A stretch of DNA of 15,268 nucleotides from Bog-159 sp035541265 (lineage in GTDB: Bacteria > Acidobacteriota > Terriglobia > Bryobacterales > Bryobacteraceae). The DNA is taken from NCBI GenBank assembly GCA_035541265.1, contig DATKNQ010000328.1:1-15268 (forward strand), given 5' to 3'. Under the pieces are notes generated by a model. That model saw only the letters and a program-made list of their open reading frames with translations, searched no databases and was not told where the DNA came from. Made by a program: the position numbers and the translations under genes. Each line of letters begins with the position of its first letter. The stretch's first letter is position 1. Shown piece by piece: positions 7,762-14,077 of this stretch.

Positions 7762-9225
7762 ATGCGACCAAACATCTGGAAAAAGGGCAAGCGGGCCTGG
7801 GCTGTGGTTGCGGTGTGCGCCGCAACCGCGATTGCTCTGCCGGCACAGACTTTCACGGTCCTTTATGACGCCTGCTCCCAAGCCGGATGCGTCGACGGCA
7901 GGCATCCCTCTCCGTCGTTGATTCAGGGTGCTGACGGGAATCTGTACGGAATGGGCTTCTCGGGTGGGATCAATCAGTCGGGCACCATCTTCAAGATCAC
8001 TCCTGCGGGCCAATTGACCACGCTGTACCAGTTCTGCGCCGAGCAGGGATGCGCGGACGGCGTGAATCCGTACGGATACTTTGTCTTGGGCATCGATGGA
8101 AACTTCTATGGCGCCACTTGGTGGGGCGGGATCACCAACAGCGGCGTACTGTTCAAGATGACTCCCGGCGGCCAGGTGACGGCCGTGCACACCTTCTGCA
8201 CTCAGGCCGGATGTCCGGACGGCGAGTATCCGTGGGGCAACCTCGTACAGGATTACCAGGGGAACATCTATGGAACCGCTTCGGCTGGCGGGGCGCATGG
8301 TTCCTACGGCACGGTCTTCCAACTCCCCCCAACTGGCGGACTGAATACGCTCCATAGCTTCTGCGCCCTCAGTAACTGCTCGGACGGCGAGTATCCCATT
8401 CAGACCTTGGTCGTCGGGGCCAACGGGACCATTTACGGTGCTGCCCAGTCGGGAGGGGCCTACGGCAACGGCACTGTTTTCAAGCTTACTCAGAGTGGCA
8501 GCCTGACGACTTTGCATCACTTCTGCGCCCAGAGTGGATGCCCCGACGGAGCCACCCCCACCACTCTCGTGCTGGGCACAGACGGTAACTTTTACGGAAC
8601 CACCCGCGAGGGCGGATCCATGAACGCTGGTACCTTTTTCAAGGTAGCTCCAAGCGGCCAGCTTGTTGCACTCTACAACTTCTGCTCTCAGGCAGGCTGC
8701 GCCGACGGCGGGGGGCCTTTCTCACTCCTCCAAGCCACGGACGGGAATTTCTACGGGATTACCCAGCGAGGCGACGGCAAGGGGAGCGGGACCATCTTCA
8801 AGATGACTCCGAGCGGCTCACTTACGGTGCTGCATACGTTTTGCAGCGGTGGCGTGTGTACCGACGGCAAGCTGCCTTCGACGGGGGGGTTGGTCCAGCA
8901 CACGAATGGAATCTTTTACGGAGTCATCGGACACGGCGGAAATGTTACCAGTAACGGGACGATCTTCAGCCTTGCCACGGGTCTCGCCCCGTTTGTGCTG
9001 GCGTCGCCCGTCTCGGCCCCCTCGGGAACGGCCGTGCAGATTCTGGGTACGAATCTCACCGGCGCGACCAGTGTGACTTTCAATGGCACGGCGGCCACCT
9101 TCAAGCTAGTTTCCAGTACCGAGATCACCACCAATGTGCCGGCCGGAGCGACGACCGGACCGGTCCGGGTGGTGCTTCCAGGGGGCGCGTTATCGAGTAG
9201 TGGGTCCTTCACGGTGCTGCAATGA
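7762..9225 (+). CDS. Secreted seven-repeat GloVer protein with C-terminal IPT/TIG domain (copy 1)
   Basis: This is a 487-residue exported protein of unknown function. Residues 1-28 form a Sec signal peptide (basic WKKGKR, then a hydrophobic core, ending ALPA before Q29). Residues 30-407 hold seven tandem GloVer repeats (TIGR03803-type) of about 54 residues. The pattern is LTxLYxFC-x4-C-x-DG, a variable strip, DGNFYGxxxxGG, then GTIFKMTPxG. Each repeat has its own C-x4-C pair, giving 14 cysteines and none elsewhere in the mature chain. Residues from about 408 are an IPT/TIG immunoglobulin-like fold (SAPSGTAVQILGTNL, VTFNGTAATF, ITTNVPAG). Seven repeats fit a seven-bladed beta-propeller; this and the disulfides are inferred. 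No catalytic motif or sorting signal is visible. A paralogue follows 26 bases later, so the two are probably one operon. Binding or adhesion outside the cytoplasm is the likeliest role. Confidence 0.88.
   Translation: MRPNIWKKGKRAWAVVAVCAATAIALPAQTFTVLYDACSQAGCVDGRHPSPSLIQGADGNLYGMGFSGGINQSGTIFKITPAGQLTTLYQFCAEQGCADGVNPYGYFVLGIDGNFYGATWWGGITNSGVLFKMTPGGQVTAVHTFCTQAGCPDGEYPWGNLVQDYQGNIYGTASAGGAHGSYGTVFQLPPTGGLNTLHSFCALSNCSDGEYPIQTLVVGANGTIYGAAQSGGAYGNGTVFKLTQSGSLTTLHHFCAQSGCPDGATPTTLVLGTDGNFYGTTREGGSMNAGTFFKVAPSGQLVALYNFCSQAGCADGGGPFSLLQATDGNFYGITQRGDGKGSGTIFKMTPSGSLTVLHTFCSGGVCTDGKLPSTGGLVQHTNGIFYGVIGHGGNVTSNGTIFSLATGLAPFVLASPVSAPSGTAVQILGTNLTGATSVTFNGTAATFKLVSSTEITTNVPAGATTGPVRVVLPGGALSSSGSFTVLQ
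7849..8982 (+). repeat. Seven tandem 162-base coding repeats (GloVer), copy 1
   Basis: The span of 1134 bases equals seven units averaging exactly 162 bases (54 codons). Units are diverged at the DNA level but keep codon blocks for FC, DG, YG and GT-F. The first unit has DAC in place of FC, the third has PPTGG in place of TPxG, and the last ends SLATG before the IPT/TIG domain. Confidence 0.85.
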
Positions 9226-9238
9226 GGCCGGCGAAAAC

Positions 9239-9245
9239 AGGAGGG
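9239..9245 (+). promoter_or_regulatory. Ribosome binding site of the second GloVer gene
   Basis: AGGAGGG ends six bases before the ATG at 9252, an excellent Shine-Dalgarno sequence. It argues for this start over the ATG at 9222, which overlaps the stop of the first gene as ATGA. Confidence 0.8.
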
Positions 9246-9251
9246 TTTGCG

Positions 9252-10754
9252 ATGCATGGAATTCGGTCAGGGGCCAGAATGTTGTATGCTCTGTTGGCAC
9301 TGGGTCTGGCAGCAGCGAGCGCCTTACCCGCGCAAGTGCTCACGACGTTGTACAGCTTCTGTGCCGGGGGCGGCCAGACTTGCCCGGATGGGGAGAACAT
9401 TTCCGCCGGGCTGGTCCAGGGCTCCGATGGCAGTCTGTACGGCACGACCCGCCAGGGCGGAACTCACGCCGGCGGCACCGTGTTCCGGATCAGTACCAGC
9501 GGCACCCTGACCACGCTGTATGACTTTTGTGCGGTGGCCGGGTGTGCGGACGGCAAGTATCCTTACGCGGGGCTCGCGCTAGCGTCCAGCGGGACCTTGT
9601 ACGGGACTACCCAGGCGGGCGGGACCAAAGGCTATGGGACCGTCTTCAGCATCAAGCCGGCCGGCGCGCTGACGACCCTCTACAACTTCTGCTCCGAGAA
9701 CGGGTGCGCGGACGGCGGATACCCTTACGCGGCGCTCTTCCCGTCCACCAGCGGCGTGTTTTACGGTACGACATACATCGGCGGGAACTCCCAAAGTCAA
9801 GGCACGGTGTTCCAGATCACGTCCAGCGGTGCCCTGACTACGCTGTACCAGTTCTGCTCGGGGTTCGAGTGCCCGGACGGCCTGGCCGCGATGAGCGGCG
9901 CCATCCAGGCTAACGACGGGAATCTTTACGGGACGGCCTACTCGGGCGCGGGGGCTGGCTGGTCCCAAGGCTTGGGCAACGGCGGCACGATCTTCAAGCT
10001 CACGCCCGGTGGGACCGAGACGAGGCTCTACGGCTTCTGTCTCGCGGTCGAGAATTGCCCGGACGGCTACGGGCCCCGCGCGGGATTGGTGCAGGGAAGC
10101 GACGGGAACCTATACGGAACAACCTATCTAAGCGGGGCTTACGGCGACTATGGCACGATCTACAAGATCACGCTGGCCGGGAAACTGACGACGCTGTATA
10201 GCTTCTGTGCCGCGAGAGGGTGTCCGGACGGTTCTAATCCTGCGGCGCGACTGATCCAGGCCACCGATGGGAACTTTTACGGGACAACGCAGTACGGCGG
10301 TGCCTATAATGGTGGCACGGTCTTCCGGATCACTCCTGGGGGCACGCTCACGACGCTGTATAGCTTTTGCGCCCAACCCGGGTGTGCGGACGGGCAAGCC
10401 CCTTACGCGGGGCTGTTTGAAGGCACCGACGGGAATCTGTACGGGACGACCTTCCAAGGCGGGGCCGGCGGCAGGGGCACAGTCTTCAAACTGTCCACCG
10501 GGCTGGGATCGTTTGTGGAGATGCTGCCTGCGTCTGCGCCGGCGGGAAAGGTGGTCCAGATTCTGGGGACGAACCTAACGCGCGCGGCCAAGGTCAGTTT
10601 CAACGGAACGGCCGCCGTGTTCACGGTGGTTTCAGCTTCCCAGATCACGGCGACTGTGCCCCCCGGCGCCACGAACGGGGCGGTCCAGATAACGACACCG
10701 AGCGGGAAACTCTCAAGCAACGTCGCATTCCAAGTGCTGCCGGGCATTCGGTAG
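9252..10754 (+). CDS. Secreted seven-repeat GloVer protein with C-terminal IPT/TIG domain (copy 2)
   Basis: This 500-residue exported protein is the paralogue of the preceding gene and has the same plan. A Sec signal peptide ends ALPA before Q28, residues 29-417 hold seven GloVer repeats, and an IPT/TIG domain follows (APAGKVVQILGTNL, VSFNGTAAVF, ITATVPPG). All seven repeats keep a cysteine pair: five are C-x4-C, the first is C-x6-C and the fifth C-x5-C. That gives 14 cysteines, none in the signal peptide or IPT/TIG part. The repeats are more uniform than in copy 1: six of seven contain LTTLY. Repeat 4 has an insertion of about seven residues (AGWSQGLGN region). The ATG at 9252 is chosen for its strong ribosome site; an ATG at 9222 would overlap the previous stop. 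Probably co-transcribed with copy 1. The function is unknown; a propeller-type binding protein outside the cytoplasm is inferred. Confidence 0.88.
   Translation: MHGIRSGARMLYALLALGLAAASALPAQVLTTLYSFCAGGGQTCPDGENISAGLVQGSDGSLYGTTRQGGTHAGGTVFRISTSGTLTTLYDFCAVAGCADGKYPYAGLALASSGTLYGTTQAGGTKGYGTVFSIKPAGALTTLYNFCSENGCADGGYPYAALFPSTSGVFYGTTYIGGNSQSQGTVFQITSSGALTTLYQFCSGFECPDGLAAMSGAIQANDGNLYGTAYSGAGAGWSQGLGNGGTIFKLTPGGTETRLYGFCLAVENCPDGYGPRAGLVQGSDGNLYGTTYLSGAYGDYGTIYKITLAGKLTTLYSFCAARGCPDGSNPAARLIQATDGNFYGTTQYGGAYNGGTVFRITPGGTLTTLYSFCAQPGCADGQAPYAGLFEGTDGNLYGTTFQGGAGGRGTVFKLSTGLGSFVEMLPASAPAGKVVQILGTNLTRAAKVSFNGTAAVFTVVSASQITATVPPGATNGAVQITTPSGKLSSNVAFQVLPGIR
9336..10502 (+). repeat. Seven tandem GloVer coding repeats, copy 2
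   Basis: Seven units fill 1167 bases. Recurrent DNA blocks include ctgaccacgctgtat-like sequence at unit starts and gacgggaa-c/t-ctgtacgggac-like sequence in the middle. Unit 4 is longest because of a glycine-rich insertion; unit 1 has two extra residues and unit 5 one extra residue between its cysteines. Confidence 0.85.
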
Positions 10755-10858
10755 GCTGGAACGCCGGTTCTGCTGCAAATGCTCGGCGTGCCGTCGCGTT
10801 ACGGCCGCGGCTACCAGGCCGCCGTTAGCGCGAAGGCCACCAGCGCGTCGCCCACCCC

Positions 10859-11068
10859 CTACCGGAACGTATTGCTTTCCGTCGAGTTCGTCAGTGAGTC
10901 ACCACCATGTACTCCTGACCGAGCCGCCAGGGGCAACAACTCGACCGTCCGATGACCAACCGCCGCCACCCTCGTGCGCGTCCCGAACGGGTCGGCATCC
11001 ATCTCCTTGCCGGCTGTGTACAGTTGAAGACCAATGAGAGCCAAATCGTGCGCGACAACGAGGCGGTT
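10859..11068 (-). pseudogene. N-terminal relic of a sugar phosphate isomerase/epimerase (xylose isomerase-like TIM barrel)
   Basis: The frame reads LIGLQLYTAGKEMDADPFGT, then RVAAVGHRTVELLPLA, before losing any likeness and stopping at 10859-10861. GLQLYTxxxEMxxDPxGTLxxVAAxGYxxVEL is the first strand-helix-strand of sugar phosphate isomerases/epimerases of the xylose isomerase-like fold. Those proteins are normally about 280-300 residues; about 45 recognisable residues remain. There is no ATG, only a TTG at 11044. The frame is the same as that of the glycosidase gene upstream and begins right after its stop codon. The remainder of the gap to 10755 shows nothing I recognise. Confidence 0.55.
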
Positions 11069-13549
11069 TCAAGGGGCCACTCTTCGAAACACGACTCTGG
11101 CCCGTGTGAATTGACGCGGACCCGGAGGGAAGTAAATGGTCGCCTCGGGAGTGCTTTGCGTACGCCAGGCCTCGCCTCGCCACACCTGCAGGTGTGCCGT
11201 AGAACTTGCCGGGCCGGCCAATTCGAACTCGATCTGGTCCGCACCTGTCCGGGTGTGCAGAATCCGGATGCTCCGCGAGCGGTCTCCGGGCTCGCAGCCG
11301 CGCAAGCCGGGCATGATCTCGACTCCTTCCGCGACTCGGAACAGGATATCGGCTCCGGTTACAGGGCCGGTGTCGAGCGCGGCCTCCACATCGGCGCCAT
11401 GGTCTTCCGCGCGCAGGGGCGCTGGTTCGCCGTTCAAGGTCACGCTCTGCACGATGGTGCCGGGCGGGAACGCCGGCCGGATCCGCAAAGCCAGCGGCTT
11501 GCCCTTGATCGCCAGGCGCAGGCGCAACACACCCTTTTGGCGCTCCACTTCACCCGCAACCGCGGACTCCCCAACGGAATAACGCTCGAAGCGCGTGTGC
11601 GCCCAAAACGGCGGCAGGTGCGGCGCGAACCGCAATTCACCCGCAATGGCATCTCCATCCAGTCCAAGCAGACCGCTTACCAGAGGATGGACCACCGCCG
11701 ATGATGAGAACAGTTGATGCGGCACGGCGTGTTCGAGAGCCTGGGCACGGTCTCCGCTGAGGTACTCCGGGATGTCGCCTGGCTCCAGCCAGCCTGTGAG
11801 AGCAGCTACTCCGTACAAGTGCTGTAGCGCGGCCATAGCGCGGTGATGGTGAAATTCGGCCAACGTTACAAAACCCGTGACGAACGGCCACACGCTGCCA
11901 TCGTTATAGCTCAGCGGATCGTAGAACGGACTATCGGTTGCGAACAGCCGGGTCCCCCAATCCGTGCTCAACTCCGGATTATTGAACGCCGCAGCGGCCC
12001 GCATCGCCTTGTCCTGCGGCAGCCCGCCGTAATCTACCGCGATGGCCTGCCACGACGAAAGCGCCTCGTAACTCGATCCGTCCGTCAGGCGAGCAAAGGG
12101 CAGGAATCCCTTCGTGTCAAGAAACCATGAACGGAGGGACGACCGGCCACGCTCGAGTTCTTCACCCGCGGTGCGTGCCAGCGCGGCCTCGCCGGCCAGC
12201 GACGCCAGCCGCGCAAAACCCTCCAAACCGGCCAGCCAAACACCCGCCAGGTAGACATCCTTTTCCACACGCCCGCTGAGTGCTCCGGTTTCCACGGCGG
12301 CCGCTCCCGCCTTGCGGTTGGACATCAGCCCATCGGCGTCCAGAGTCGTCAGGCAGAAACGGTAGGCTTTTTCGAAAGAGGCCCAGGATTGGCGCAGAAA
12401 CTCGCGGTCGCCGCTGCGATAGATGTAAGCAGCCGCGGAAGTGAGATACAGCGGTGTGGTGTCCGCATGAAAGTAACCGTAGGGATACTTACTCCAGTCG
12501 AGCAGGGCCGCGCTCTGGGTCAGTTCGTGCATGATCTTGCCATCGGCTCGCTGGTGGTCCCGCACGAACGTGAGCAAGGCCCGCGTGCGCAGGAGATCGC
12601 CATAATCCAGGATGCCCCACGAATTCATCAAGGCATCTCCGCCAAAGAACCAGGCAAAACCGGGCCGCTCGCTGGCGCCGGACGGACCGAAGCCCGCCAC
12701 CAGCCCGCAACCCACTTTGTCAACGCAGATCCAGCCCTTTTCGAGAGCAACTTCTGCCGCCTGAAAGGCCTCGTTCAGGACGGGCTCAGGGGTGTCGACA
12801 TGCATGACGCGGGCCAGGAACTCCGCATAATAACGATCGGGAGCCTCGGTGATCCGCGGCAGTTCCGCCAGCACTCGCCGGTAGACACGCAGCGCGTCCT
12901 GGGATCCCAGTCCGGAGCCTACGATCACGATCGGCACTGGCTGCCGCGCCCGCTCGGGCGTCACGTCCATTTCCATAAGCACCGTGCGGTCCGGTAATTG
13001 ATGGCCAATCTGGGTGCTGGCGCGGACGAATAGCGGGGAACCGATAATCGCGGCGTGTTGTCCGGTCGCCTCGCCCAGCACGAGCGCGTGCGCGTCTTCG
13101 TCGAATTGACTATTCTGGCCGCCGAAGGCTGCCGGCCACATGGGACGCATTTCCGGCACGAAAGTGGCGCGCAGCCGTAAGGGGCGCGCTGTGTCGATGT
13201 CGAGCAGCACCACAGCCGCCGGTTCATCCAGGGCGGCGACCCATGTTTGGCGGATCGTGAAGCCCGCATGTGCGTGGGTGATGGTGACCTGCCCCGGGCT
13301 TGAAGTAATGCGCTCGGCGACGTCAGCCAGAGGCAGGGGCTCCAGTGACTGATCGAAGTAGACCGCAAGCCGGAAGTCACGCAGGACTTTCACCGGGTAG
13401 ACCCAGGCTTCAAACGTGCCATCCTGGCGCCCGAGCAGCGCCGCGCGGCGGCCCACGGATTCGGCATAGTGCGAGGGTTGCGCGGGTTGCGATATGGCTG
13501 CCCAGGCCGGGCAGGCCAACAGTAAGAACAATGCTTGGCAAGGCCGCAT
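11069..13549 (-). CDS. Exported six-hairpin (alpha/alpha) glycoside hydrolase-like protein
   Basis: This is an 826-residue protein with a signal peptide (MRPCQALFLLLACPAWA, cut before AIS; LLAC could also be read as a lipobox). A beta-rich N-terminal part of about 250 residues (FEAWVYPVKVL, AALDEPAAVVLLDID) is followed by an alpha/alpha-barrel core with the features of the debranching-enzyme/MGH1-like group. These are FAWFFGGDALMNSWGILDYGD with D305, DGKIMHELTQS, YGYFHADTTPLYLTSAAAYI, EKDVYLAGVWLAGLEGFARL, SSWQAIAVDYGG and YNDGSVWPFVTGF with D550. From about residue 640 a C-terminal beta-sandwich follows. I take it to cleave a glycan in the periplasm or outside the cell. D305 and D550 are candidate active-site acids by position only. 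GH133 (amylo-alpha-1,6-glucosidase), GH78 (rhamnosidase) and an unnamed relative are all possible. It starts just after a DUF3300 relic, and its ribosome site is weak. Confidence 0.75.
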   Translation of the reverse strand: MRPCQALFLLLACPAWAAISQPAQPSHYAESVGRRAALLGRQDGTFEAWVYPVKVLRDFRLAVYFDQSLEPLPLADVAERITSSPGQVTITHAHAGFTIRQTWVAALDEPAAVVLLDIDTARPLRLRATFVPEMRPMWPAAFGGQNSQFDEDAHALVLGEATGQHAAIIGSPLFVRASTQIGHQLPDRTVLMEMDVTPERARQPVPIVIVGSGLGSQDALRVYRRVLAELPRITEAPDRYYAEFLARVMHVDTPEPVLNEAFQAAEVALEKGWICVDKVGCGLVAGFGPSGASERPGFAWFFGGDALMNSWGILDYGDLLRTRALLTFVRDHQRADGKIMHELTQSAALLDWSKYPYGYFHADTTPLYLTSAAAYIYRSGDREFLRQSWASFEKAYRFCLTTLDADGLMSNRKAGAAAVETGALSGRVEKDVYLAGVWLAGLEGFARLASLAGEAALARTAGEELERGRSSLRSWFLDTKGFLPFARLTDGSSYEALSSWQAIAVDYGGLPQDKAMRAAAAFNNPELSTDWGTRLFATDSPFYDPLSYNDGSVWPFVTGFVTLAEFHHHRAMAALQHLYGVAALTGWLEPGDIPEYLSGDRAQALEHAVPHQLFSSSAVVHPLVSGLLGLDGDAIAGELRFAPHLPPFWAHTRFERYSVGESAVAGEVERQKGVLRLRLAIKGKPLALRIRPAFPPGTIVQSVTLNGEPAPLRAEDHGADVEAALDTGPVTGADILFRVAEGVEIMPGLRGCEPGDRSRSIRILHTRTGADQIEFELAGPASSTAHLQVWRGEAWRTQSTPEATIYFPPGPRQFTRARVVFRRVAP

Positions 13550-13556
13550 TTCACGC

Positions 13557-13980
13557 TTATAACACGCGCGCAGCGCTACCGTGGAAGCCTTCTCGGCATG
13601 GTGAGCACATCCGGAAACGCGACCAGCCCTGGACGCTGGGATCCCGGCCCTGCTCTTTCGCCTTGTTCATGAGATTGGAAGTCTGCCAGTGCGGATGATC
13701 CCGGACCCCTTGATCGGCTTCGACGATTTCGGTGGGATAGGTCGCGGCGGCGAGTATTTCGCCCAGCAACGGATCCGGATAAAGCGCGATTGGCGCCACT
13801 AGATCGGCCAACTGCTCCGGTGAGAGTTGCATCGGGGGAAAGGCGGGTTCTGTGAATGTCCGGGGATCGCTGCGCCAGAAAAAGAGCGGCCGTCACGGCT
13901 AAGACGCTAAACAAAGCTCTGGCGCGCGTCTGCTCACCCGGCTGGGCTGGCGTGCCAAGCGCATCACGCCGAATGCCCAT
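13557..13980 (-). pseudogene. DUF3300 protein relic, truncated and frameshifted
   Basis: The middle frame reads MQLSPEQLADLVAPIALYPD then PLLGEILAAATYPTEIVEAD and ends DPSVQ, a clear match to the start of DUF3300 domains (exported proteins, usually several hundred residues). A different frame holds a signal peptide before it (ARALFSVLAVTAALFLAQ, from ATG 13980) and the continuation GLVAFPDVLTM after it. Joining the frames needs one extra base near 13868-13871 (LAQ to AIPGHSQ) and one near 13626-13629 (VQG to LVAFPDV). With both restored the protein reads smoothly from signal peptide to domain, then stops. The rest of the gene is absent because the glycosidase gene begins at 13549. The signal peptide suggests it was once exported; the function of DUF3300 is not known. 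Confidence 0.75.
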
Positions 13981-13983
13981 CAC

Positions 13984-14077
13984 TCATGACTTTACTTTTG
14001 CGAGTGCGAAGACGCGTTACCAGAAAATCGGTACTTTCCGCCCGCAAGGACGGCAGTGTCAGATTGATTCGCGGTCG
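13984..14077. other. Short spacer with no recognised gene
   Basis: These 94 bases lie between the permease stop and the start of the DUF3300 relic on the same strand. No terminator hairpin, promoter or open frame of note was found. Confidence 0.5.

Noticed and set aside
7690..8520. A 276-codon minus-strand frame across the GloVer repeats
   Set aside because: It shows a repetitive pattern only because it mirrors the repeats of the plus-strand gene. It has no signal peptide or domain of its own.
9222..9225. ATGA stop-start overlap between the two GloVer genes
   Set aside because: The ATG at 9252 has a much better ribosome site and puts the signal peptide at the true N-terminus, so the overlap is probably not used.
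7849..10502. CRISPR or satellite-like array in the repeated region
   Set aside because: The repeats are in-frame protein-coding units with diverged codons and no identical repeat plus unique spacer layout.
10755..10858. Short open stretches on both strands after the second GloVer gene
   Set aside because: One minus-strand bit (GVGDALVAFALTAAW) looks protein-like but is too short to name, and no hairpin terminator could be made out.
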